DNA of 64,000 bases from positions 734,501 to 798,500 of the forward strand of contig JANJXV010000130.1 in assembly GCA_024803745.1 (NCBI GenBank), given 5' to 3'. Source of the DNA: Megascapheus bottae. Its lineage: Eukaryota; Chordata; Mammalia; Rodentia; Geomyidae. The translations under genes and the position numbers were made by a program. Shown here piece after piece: positions 56,101 through 64,000 of this stretch (within the stretch, counting starts at the first letter, position 1; each line of letters starts with the position of its first letter). The notes under the pieces are model-generated. The model worked only from the letters and a program-made list of their open reading frames with translations. It was not told where the DNA came from and ran no database searches.

Positions 56101-56889
56101 GATTCAGAACTCAGCAATCCCAGCAACGATGAGCTGTGGGGAGTTGGGGATTGTCGGAACTCATGGGATGTTGGAATCTATGTGGGTTCCATTACATGAT
56201 GAGGCTTGTTCAGGCAGGGAACCCGAGGGGGCCCCTATGCTGTGTGATGGGATGACAGAAAGAAGTGCCTAGCACCAACCCCAGGAATAGACAACATGGT
56301 AGATAACAGTGAAGAGTTCTTTTAGAATGTAGCAGCAAGAAAGAGGTGCCGGATATGTGTGGTCATTTATTAGTTGTTTTTTTTTTTCAAATTCGCTCAA
56401 GGAGGGGAAAAAAGTGAGGTGCAGATGGATTGGCTAGTGTATCTGACAAAAATAAAAAGAGGACTGGTTTGAGGCAGGAATGGATCCAAGGATGAAATTG
56501 TGGGTGTGAGCACTGTGTCTCTCCATCTCTTAGATGGAGTGGCCTGGACTTATGTTCATGTTCCGCACAGGCTTTCTCCAAGTGGAGGGAAATGTTTGGG
56601 GTCCCCCGGGGATCCCAGTCACCATTCTTCATTCAGCTTTGTGATATGCAATGCTTTCTTCTCTAGCAGAAATTCTAGGGAATTGCCAGAGGAGTGCTCT
56701 GATTGGCCTGGCTTAAGTAGAAAACCAACTTTTGGAACTAGAGGACTGGGGTGGCATGACATGTCAGTCTTGGGGTGCACATCTTCCTTAAGAGTAAGGC
56801 CGCCCAATTTAGCACGTAAAAAGTTACAGTGTAAGTATGGATTACACGTGATTCCTTCTCGGGGAGAAATCTGAAACAGGGTGTCTTAT
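56101..56889. other. Unassigned DNA
   Basis: Apart from the short old-repeat phrase at 56697-56720, nothing recognised. Open frames at 56387-56874 lack domains. Confidence 0.35.
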
Positions 56890-57010
56890 GCTTTCTGAAC
56901 AGTAACTGGGAAAATCACCAGGTTCCCCTGCCAGGGAAGAGAAGGATTAATTCATAAAGCGCATACATTGGGTAAACCAAGAAACTATTGTCCTTTGGCT
57001 CCGTTTCTCT
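56890..57010. promoter_or_regulatory. Weak candidate conserved element
   Basis: GGATTA (56944-56949) within 'aggattaattcataaagcgc', plus a SOX-like 'actattgtcctttgg' pair (56985-56999), in non-repetitive sequence. Confidence 0.22.
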
Positions 57011-58059
57011 TGGACTTTTTTTTCCCCATGCTGATAAGAACTTACAATTTGATGGGGAAAACTAGAAACTATGAACCAATGCTTCTCTGCTTAAAAAAAA
57101 ATAGAAAAAAGCTCCAGAGATTATGAGTTTGGTGGGATGTTAATAGTTCTTAAGTATAAAAGGAGTCCTGTGACCCAAAAGGCTTTAAGGAAAGAGGGGA
57201 TGAACTCAGCTAATCAAATTTATCTGCTATGAGACTGTCCATTTCCAGAGTGAATTTCCCAGGGGGAAAAGGACCATGGAAACGCTTCACACAGAACAGC
57301 TTTCTGGGACTTGGATTTTGCAGAAATCATAACAAGGGCCGGGGCCAAGTGCTAACTAGCTTTATCATTAATGGGATGGATATGACACACTAAATCCTCT
57401 AGATTACTCCAGGGTATGTTTAAAGGACAAAATAAGTGGAAGTATTGATTCCAACTGTTTTCAACCATAACTAAGATGCAGGGATTGCAATGCCTCCTCC
57501 ATACAAATAAAAATGTCCATCACCCAAACACGTGGACGTGTGTCCTAGACAGCCTGGCCAAGCCAAGTTCCATCATCTTTTTTTTTTTTTGCTTTGTGTA
57601 TTAGCTCCTAAATTATACCTCCCAGAATGCATTGCATCAGGAAATGGCACCAATTTCTTTTGCACTCAAAGAAGGGCGCTCTCCCACTTTAGACATACCT
57701 CCCATCCCACAGATCTCTAATTTTTAGTGCTTAGATTTTGTTTTTGTCTAACATCTGGCCTGTCTTTTATTTTCACAAATTCACAGAAATCAAGAGCTGG
57801 AGTGTTGGGAGTAAAAGGCTTTTATTCCTCTCTGCTGCTACTGTTTTGTACTTTTCTCAATGACACAGTATTCTGCATTCCCAAGGAGCTCTCGGCTTCT
57901 TATTTTAATGCTTGTCAACCTCTGCCCCTCTGCCAAGTTTCTTCTAAGGAACAGCATCCAGAATGCTTCCATTTCCTTTGTACACCCCCCCCTCAATTCT
58001 CCACATTCTGTTTGCTTCTCCACATCCCATTGAAAATTGGATACTGGGAGTTGCCTGCT
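57011..58059. other. Unassigned DNA
   Basis: About 1 kb without named repeats and with only short open frames, including 57727-58149 (140 codons, Leu/Phe/Cys-rich, no domain). Texture is that of unique sequence. Confidence 0.35.
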
Positions 58060-58260
58060 ATGATAATGAACCATTCATGTTTCAACTTGAAAAGGCATTT
58101 AAGATACCTGTTTTCATTAGTAATTATAGATAATTGCTATGGTGGATAGTTTTTTCCCCCTTTAATTATGGTACAGAAAAAAAAGTCTTTAAGAAATGGA
58201 GCAATTAATTTCCTGAAACCTTACTGAGAGCAAAGTATGATGTTAGCTCTCACTTTGGGA
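58060..58260. promoter_or_regulatory. Candidate conserved element with homeodomain sites
   Basis: TAATTA at 58121-58126 and TAATTG at 58131-58136 within 'cattagtaattatagataat', plus 'ttaattatggtac' near 58163. Tight spacing of TAAT cores resembles homeodomain-bound enhancers. Confidence 0.28.
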
Positions 58261-58379
58261 AGTATTTGTATGTAATTGGGCTTGGCTGCTTGCAAGGGCA
58301 GGGTGGGGGGGGGGAGAAGTAAATTATATTCTAGAATCATCTCTATCATATCTCAGACATGAATGACTATTTTTAATAT

Positions 58380-58545
58380 TTTTTGCCTGAGTTCACTCAT
58401 TCATTCTACAAACACATGTTGAATGATTTTCGTGGGCCAGTAGCCTTATCAAACACTGAAAGTGCAATGACTACTTATTCATCTACTTATTCATTCAACA
58501 ATTAGATAATTGCTATGCACAAAGCACTAGTATTTAAAAACAGAT
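58380..58545 (-). mobile_element. L2 3' end fragment(s)
   Basis: 'cactcattcattctacaaac', 'tgttgaatgattttcgtggg' and a second 'tattcattcaacaattagat' are reverse L2 3' phrases, either one rearranged or two overlapping fragments. Confidence 0.6.
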
Positions 58546-58743
58546 TGCAATTGTGAAGGTTCGGTATGACTAGGCAAATCAGCTCTCCTAAGGGGGAAAA
58601 AAATGTTCCTGTTGTCTGAGTTTGTATTCCACATCTAAGGTGGTTTTTTTTTTTAATTGCATTTACATCAGGAGCAATCTACATACTTATCGAGAGTAAG
58701 AAAGTGGTTACATGAATCATTGCAATCTACAGCCATTAATAAG
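58546..58743. other. Unassigned DNA
   Basis: Short unassigned gap before an AT-rich tract. Confidence 0.4.
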
Positions 58744-58832
58744 CAGATAAAAGGTATTGTTATATATAGGATATAGGATAGGTGTGTATAAATGTGTTTA
58801 TATAAGTATGTATGTGAGATATACATATATAA
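58744..58832. repeat. AT-rich arm left of the LTR
   Basis: TATA/GTAT-rich simple sequence including 'ataggatataggataggtgt' and 'tgtgagatatacatata'. Partly the reverse complement of 59388-59425. Confidence 0.7.
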
Positions 58833-59365
58833 TGAAATGGGGAGGCTGGGTCCAGTCGGGGCCATCTTGGCCATATAGTAGACAGGGAATTGGGTTTAAT
58901 TGATGCCATCTTATCTTCATGGTGGAGGAAGGTGATATCCTACCTCCTAGGGGAGAGGCCTGCCTGAATTCCTAGAGACTGGGGTGGAGACCTGGATGAC
59001 AGGTGAGTGGACCTGTCAGTCCTATGCCTTGAACTTGAGAGACTCTTGAGTTTCCTGTGACCCTGCTCCTGACACTACTTTGACCAAGACCAGTTAAGGT
59101 GCCCTGACACCAAGCCTTATGTCCTGTGTCTCCTGGCTCCTGGCGCTTCTCCAGTCACCACGGCATCCTACTTCAGCTCTCCTTTGGGGTTGATCTGGCT
59201 TGTCGGTATTGTTTTTCTATTCTTCCTTTCCTCCCCTGCTCTCATGGCTCAGTTTTCTGACAGTGTTAAGTATATTTGAGGGGCTACAAGTCTTTGTGAC
59301 AAGACCTGGCTCTCCAATAAAGAATCCCAATTCAGCTGCTCAAAATGTGGCTTCTCTGTTTCTCA
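58833..59365 (+). mobile_element. Retroviral-type LTR (solo, family unassigned)
   Basis: About 530 bp starting TG and ending CA, with a polyadenylation signal AATAAA at 59317-59322 about 50 bp from the 3' end and 'aatgtggcttctctgtttct' as a U5-like end. No primer-binding site or internal genes follow, so a solo LTR. Boundaries are estimated; no target duplication is seen. An endogenous retrovirus remnant without coding content. Confidence 0.55.
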
Positions 59366-59384
59366 AGATTTATAACAATAGAAA

Positions 59385-59600
59385 AAAGAAATATATATCT
59401 CACACATATCCTATATATCTCAGCACATCACATGTATCTTATATATATACTATATATGCACATAAGACACATATCATATGTATGATATACACCCAATGTA
59501 CAGCATGCATTTCTTCTAAGGTCATATGATATATGCTATAGTGGCTATCATATATATACATATGATAAAGATAAGTTATATATGTAATTATAGATATTAA
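59385..59600. repeat. AT-rich (TATA/CATA)n tract right of the LTR
   Basis: Long run of ATAT/CATA/TATC words. 'tatatctcacacatatccta' mirrors part of the left arm. Confidence 0.85.
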
Positions 59601-59612
59601 ATTCCTGAATGG

Positions 59613-59805
59613 GGCCGAGAGTTTGGCCCAGTGGTAGAGTGCTTGCCTAGCATGCACAAAGACCCGGGTTTGATTCCTCGGCACCACATACATAGAAAAT
59701 AAAAGCCAGAAGTGGTGCTGAAGCTCAAGTGGTAGAGCTCTAGCCTTGAGAAAGTCCAAGGACAGTGCTCAGGCCCTGAGCTCAAGCCCAGGACTGGCAA
59801 AAAAA
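59613..59805 (+). mobile_element. IDL-Geo-type dimeric SINE, intact
   Basis: Left monomer with A box 'cagtggtagagtgcttgcct' and B box 'acccgggtttgattcctc', linker 'agaaaataaaagccagaag', right monomer, and an A9 tail. Perfect 14-bp target duplication aaattcctgaatgg at 59599-59612 and 59806-59819. The cleanest plus-strand copy in the window. Confidence 0.95.
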
Positions 59806-59819
59806 AAATTCCTGAATGG

Positions 59820-60039
59820 TGGGGGGGGGAATCTACTTTTAAGCAGTTCTGCAGCAAGCAATCACAGGCTCTGACCTTCCCAATCAATAGCCACACTTTC
59901 AGCTCCTCACATAGCTCAGCCCCGGGGCACCCATCTGCGCCTGGAATCCAGAGGCCCACAGTAGGAGGAACCGAACAGCCCCTGAAGAGGACATTTCACT
60001 ATCCATCAACTTCAAGAGGCCTCCCCAGAGTCCCTAAAT
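59820..60039. other. Unassigned DNA
   Basis: Nothing recognised. Confidence 0.4.
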
Positions 60040-60310
60040 TCCTCCACAGCAAAGTGAGTGGAATTTTAACCAGCTGCTTGCATGAGGAATCTATGAATAT
60101 GCAACCCTCCCTCGCTTCCCTGGATTGGGGAGGGGGAGGTGAAATATCAAGAAACAGAGATAATTGGGCCCTTACATTTGATATTCTCAGCTGTTGTTCA
60201 CGGTTGGTGCAGGTTTCCTGCCTAGCAAGCTTGTGAGAGATTTAGGTCGAGGCAAATACCATGGGTATTATCCATTAGAACAAGATCAAAAGGAAGGAGT
60301 GCATTTTTTA
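60040..60310. promoter_or_regulatory. Candidate conserved element upstream of the exon candidate
   Basis: Non-repetitive, with CAGCTG (60071-60076), a POU-like ATATGCAA (60097-60104) and 'cagagataattgggc' (60155 region). Immediately 5' of the exon candidate at 60381. Confidence 0.25.
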
Positions 60311-60380
60311 AAAGTCCAGTGTGCAACATGATTACTTGATGGTACTGTTAATTTTCTTCTGTGTTTTGTAACCTCTCTAG

Positions 60381-60512
60381 AGAGGAGTTTGCAAATACCC
60401 CGTGTTTCCATTATCCTGGGGCCAAAACAAGCCTGGGCTTACTGCATCGTAGGAGGTGGGATTCTGTGGCTCGTCATGGCGTCGCCATCTCCATCATCAG
60501 AGATGGAGAAAG
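60381..60512 (+). other. Candidate cassette exon, 132 bp, open, phase 1-1
   Basis: Acceptor: a T-rich tract ('tttcttctgtgttttgtaac') then ctctctag ending 60380. Donor: AAG/GTAAGG at 60510-60516. The interval is 132 bp (a multiple of three) and open in one frame, using 2 nt, 43 codons and 1 nt, so both flanking introns would be phase 1. It has several CpG sites (near 60448, 60473 and 60480-60483) in a CpG-poor region and an ATG at 60476 in good context (tcATGg). I do not recognise the peptide, which is partly hydrophobic before the ATG. It could instead be a 5' UTR or lncRNA exon, or chance. Confidence 0.3.
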
Positions 60513-60639
60513 GTAAGGCTTCTCCGCAGGTGAAGTTACCTGGGATTGCTGATAGACTGAATGCAACCTGACAGAGCCTCCAGAAGCAACACTGACCTTG
60601 CTGCAAAGTAGCCAGCTTCTCTTCTTTCTCTAGGCAACC

Positions 60640-61065
60640 AGGCCCATGTTTTCACGGTTTGGAGGGATGGATTGGACCCAGGATGGGTGTGTCACTCTGG
60701 GCCAGCCAATCAAAGCATCTCTTTCTCTCTGCCATGGTGATTGGATGGAAGTTGCTTATACAAGCTATTCAGAACCAATGAGAATGTAACTGGGACTGCT
60801 GTAAGGAAAATCAACCTGGAACCAGTCACCTTACCCGTTCTCCCCTCCCCAACCACAGGAAGAACTCACACCACAGATCAGTGGACTTCTCTTTCTCTCT
60901 GCTTCCCAGCTTCCACAAGGTAAGTGGCATTGTCCTGCCACATTCTCCCAACTAAGATTTATGTTCAGCCTCCTCTCAGGCCCAACACCAAGGACCAAGC
61001 CATTTCCTCCTTTACATCATTTTACCAAGTATTTTGCGACCGTAACAGAAGGCTGGCTAAGGCAG
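60640..61065 (+). mobile_element. Ancient MLT1/MaLR-like LTR
   Basis: 'gggccagccaatcaaagcat', 'catggtgattggatggaagt', 'tcagaaccaatgagaatgta' and the terminal 'accaagtattttgcgaccgt' follow the order of old MaLR-type LTRs that end in 'gtattttgttatagcagc'. Strongly diverged. Confidence 0.5.
60859..60919 (+). other. Possible 61-bp exon within the old LTR
   Basis: Acceptor with a strong C/T tract ('ccgttctcccctccccaacc' then acag, ending 60858) and a consensus donor AAG/GTAAGT at 60917-60925. It stays open when read on from the phase left by 60381-60512, 346 bp upstream. LTR exonisation is known, but no transcript evidence exists here. Confidence 0.2.
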
Positions 61066-61812
61066 ACGCTCAGGACTGCAATACCAACTCTAAGAAGAAA
61101 TTTAATAAATGTTACCATCAGGATCTTGGTAACACCCCCTCAAATACTTCATTTGCTGCGAGAATATGATTTCTTAACAGAAGCAGAAGAGGTCCTAGAC
61201 GGAATTGGGCTCTTCAGCATCAGTACAAAACTACTTCTGCCTTCCCATTTCCATCAAGCACCTCAATACCACACTGTTTTTGGAAGCCCAGGCTTGGAAA
61301 TGAGGTTTCTGATTTACTTTTCAATTTGCACTCAGAGGAATGTGTCATAGCCGTGGGTCACTTGAGTCACTCAGGTGCTTCCCGGAATAATGCCCAGGAT
61401 GGGGGAGGAGGGGTCCTTTGGAATTGTGCTTTTGCAAAAAGTGACATCACTGAAAAGTTATCAGCAACACTTCCTCAGAGATACCAGGAGAAGCTGTATT
61501 GTTTAGACAAATGCTAATCATTGAGGCCTCCTGCAAATTAAGAGGAAAAAGTGATAAGAAAAAAAAACATCAAGAAAGGATCAGTGTACATTTGTAACTA
61601 GTTTTTGCAGGAAGATGTGGCCCTGACATCACTGCAGATGCAGGGGACCAGGAAGGGCAAGAGAATTGGCAGGTGGCTGTCATCCAGTTGGCCTGGCCTG
61701 ACACTGTCACAGACAAGCATATTTTGCTTGTCTGTGGAAGGCTTGGGATCTTTTTTTGGATCCTGATTTTTTAAATGCTCACAGTCCCCTGAAAAAGACA
61801 AAGTCTTTCTGA
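61066..61812. other. Unassigned DNA
   Basis: Short open frames only. 'aaaaagtgacatcactga' (61438 on) contains a CRE-like half site. No repeat named. Confidence 0.35.
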
Positions 61813-61824
61813 TAAGGATTTTTT

Positions 61825-62097
61825 TGTTGTTGTTTTTGTTGCTGTTTTGTTTTTGTTGTTGTCAGTTGTGGGGCTTGAACTCAGGGCCCAGGCACTGTCC
61901 CAGAGCTCTTTTGCTCAAGGCTAGCACTCCACCACCACGAGCCACAGCTACATTTCCAGTTTTTGAGTGGTTTATTGGAAGTAAGAGTCTCAAGAGGACT
62001 TTCCTGCCCAGCGTGACTTTTAATTGTGATTCTCAGACCTCGGCCCCCAGAGTAGCTACGGTTATAGACATGAGCTACTGGAAGCACCTGGCTTCCA
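61825..62097 (-). mobile_element. B1-like/tRNA-like composite SINE, full length
   Basis: Reverse orientation: T/G-rich tail, 'gcttgaactcagggcccagg', 'gctcaaggctagcactccac', linker 'tttattggaagtaagagtct', 7SL-like 'gtagctacggttatagacat'. Target duplication ataaggattttt at 61813-61824 and 62098-62109. Confidence 0.92.
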
Positions 62098-62109
62098 ATA
62101 AGGATTTTT

Positions 62110-62289
62110 AAATGATGTTACTTTTAAGTTGTTTTTGCCTCAAAACAAGTGAGGGGAAAAAATGGCAGATCACTGGACCAGTTGAAAATACACCAGACAA
62201 ATGCAAAAGGATCAAAAGCATGCTCATAGCAAGTCCGTCAGATAAAATGCAATTCAAGGTCAAAAGCATACATTTTTCCAAATGAGAGA
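62110..62289. other. Unassigned DNA
   Basis: Short unassigned gap. Confidence 0.4.
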
Positions 62290-62450
62290 TCCCTTAATTA
62301 TTTATATATTTATTATTAATATTTATTCATATATTTGATAACATATTATATGTAAGATGTAACATATATAATTATATATTATATTCATATAATTTGTATG
62401 TGACATAATGTACTAGGTATCATTATAGATTATATGTATATATCTGTGAT
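62290..62450. repeat. AT-rich low-complexity tract
   Basis: About 160 bp of TATT/ATAT/TTAT words with no fixed unit. Confidence 0.85.
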
Positions 62451-63049
62451 CTTTGACCCAAACTAATAGAGTAATAAAACATTCTGTACCTAAAGGAAGA
62501 GCATAAAGGAAAGAAATTGGGGAATGTTAGAATATGCCCCAATATGGGAGGAGGTAAAAGAATGCTAATGGGGCCTTACTATGAAATACTATGCAGGGAT
62601 TAGAATGATCTACCTATGAACTATAGCACTCGAATGACTTGCTATTGTTGGACACTTCCCACGTCTGGACATGCCTTCTGTCCTTCTGTGAGCGATCAGC
62701 AACCACAAAACAATTGACATGGAGACAGGTAGCTTATCTCCCTGCCCTCTTATAAGTCAAAGTCTGTCCCGGAACACCAAATAGGAAGCTCACAGTGAGA
62801 TAGGGCTTAGACGAGATGTCACCTGGGGGTATTTACTTCCATTCCACCTTCTGTTTGCCCTCTCCTACTGTTCTTGCTCCAACATAGGTGCATCTGGAGA
62901 GCAGGTCTCAAATGACCACATGCACAAGTCCCGAGTGCAAGCTCTACTCCACAAAGCACAAGCCAAGGCAGGCTGCCACAAAGTGATGGACCCTAATGAT
63001 GACGACAGCACTATTTACCATGTTGATATATGAGCATACTATGGGATGC
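62451..63049. other. Unassigned DNA with a possible L1M trace
   Basis: 'gaaatactatgcagggatta' (62583 on) resembles the L1M 3' phrase but is too short to extend. Nothing else recognised. Confidence 0.35.
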
Positions 63050-63200
63050 TCAATGCCTTACGTATTTGTTTTTTCATATTCTCACGAACGTCTCCATAGA
63101 TAGTCACGAGGAATCCCTATTTTGTAGAGGATGAACTGAAGGCTGGAAGAAGAAATCTGAATTGCCCGAGTTCATGTTGTCACAAGTTAGCAAAGCAAGT
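63050..63200 (-). mobile_element. MIR element
   Basis: 'tcctcacgaac'-like start (ttctcacgaacgtctccata), 'atccctattttgtagaggat', 'gaactgaaggctggaagaag' and 'gttgtcacaagttagc' follow the reverse MIR order. Confidence 0.7.
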
Positions 63201-63304
63201 CTTTGCTCCCAGTTGATGCTGCTCAGAGACCAGCAAAGAAGCGTTCACTCTCCAAGGTCAACTAACGCACCTCCAGACCTGCAGTACCACACTTTGATGC
63301 TGTA

Positions 63305-63545
63305 GGTTGGGTTTGGTTTGGGTTCTGTGCCCGTAATGGGGCTTACACTCGGGGTCTGGGTATGTTGTCTCTTAGCTTCATCACTCAAGGCTAGTGCCCT
63401 CCCACTTGAGCCACTTCGGGCTTTCTGTTGGTTAACTGGAGATGAGAATCTCACAGACTTTACTCTGCAGGCTGGCTTTGAAAGCCAATCCTCAGATCCC
63501 AGCCTCCAGAGCAGCTAGGATTATAGGTGTGAGCCATTGGCAACT
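63305..63545 (-). mobile_element. B1-like/tRNA-like composite SINE
   Basis: 'atggggcttacactcggggt', 'aaggctagtgccctcccact', linker 'ttaactggagatgagaatct' and 7SL-like 'gcagctaggattataggtgt', ending 'gagccattggcaac'. Moderately diverged. Confidence 0.85.
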
Positions 63546-64000
63546 TCGTTGCAAGTACTAAGTTTTAAAAAGGTTATCTCACATATTTCGCTGGGCCTTT
63601 GCATGTATCATCATCTTCATTCTTGCCACACTCCTGGGAAATGAATCGCATCCTCCCTTTCCACAAATAGGAATGTGGAAAGGTGAGAAGCTTTGCGACC
63701 AATGAGATGATGGCGGCTCGGATCCGAAACATGTGGGCTCTCTGCCTGGCCTCTCCCACCCTTTCCTCAGGTGTTATTGGGCTTCTTTTCCAATAACCAA
63801 AGAAACCAAACTTCACCCCGACAGAAGAACTAAAACAAAGCTGATTTCTCCTTACTTCCCCTAATTCCTGACATCATAGATAAATAAAAAAGCAGTAATA
63901 AACCTGTAGGTCCTCACCTCTTAACTGATTTAAGTCCATCCCGAAAGTTACCAGGGGTGGAAATGAAATTGTCTGTTTCATGTTTGTAATCTTGGGAGAG
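63546..64000. other. Unassigned DNA to window end
   Basis: 63574-63690 ('catcatcttcattcttgcca', 'ccacaaataggaatgtggaa') may be a further degraded MIR. Otherwise nothing recognised. Confidence 0.35.

Overview
The window is ordinary mammalian non-coding DNA, intergenic or deep intronic, most likely from a geomyoid rodent (kangaroo rat, pocket mouse or pocket gopher group). The pointer to the lineage is the dominant SINE: a dimer with a tRNA-Ala/ID-like left half and a second half matching the published description of the IDL-Geo element, which is restricted to Geomyoidea. A second abundant family joins a 7SL-RNA (B1/Alu-like) left half to the same right half. Old mammal-wide repeats (MIR, L2, L1M, MER20, MaLR LTRs) are present throughout. 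I find no convincing complete protein-coding gene, no rRNA or functional tRNA gene, no CpG island and no CRISPR-like array. Most long open frames lie in microsatellites, SINEs or old repeats. The locus and neighbouring gene cannot be named from the sequence.

Layout. 1-14 kb is AT-rich. No lineage-specific SINE is visible before 9.6 kb. This part holds an L2 end, a decayed MaLR provirus (7.4-8.4 kb, minus strand), and three copies of a lineage-specific repeat read as an L1 3' UTR (8.9-11.3 kb). 14-33 kb is SINE- and microsatellite-rich, with TTTC/TTCC, CT, CA and GGAT tracts, MER20, L2 and MIR. 33-45 kb mixes SINEs (including a SINE interrupted by two younger SINEs) and a solo MaLR LTR with several stretches that read like conserved regulatory DNA. 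The best are at 33.6-33.9 kb (octamer and homeodomain sites), 36.3-36.6 kb (GATA and AP-1 sites), and 43.9-44.4 kb (two SOX-dimer-like inverted pairs and a full CTCF core). 45-64 kb continues with repeats, an AAGGG/AAAGG pentamer tract (51.5 kb), homeodomain-rich candidates (52.4, 58.1, 60.1 kb), an LTR with a polyadenylation signal (58.8-59.4 kb), and one candidate cassette exon at 60.4 kb with good splice sites.

How it fits together. There are no operons or cooperating genes. The legible content is a layered record of retrotransposition with clear target-site duplications, plus candidate enhancers and one or two possible exons that only cross-species alignment or RNA data can confirm. I did not find a previously undescribed biological system. 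The most useful leads are the 60.4 kb exon candidate, the SOX/CTCF cluster, the modular SINE architecture and the L1 tail with its G-quadruplex-like tract. All repeat-family names come from memory of consensus sequences, not from a database search.
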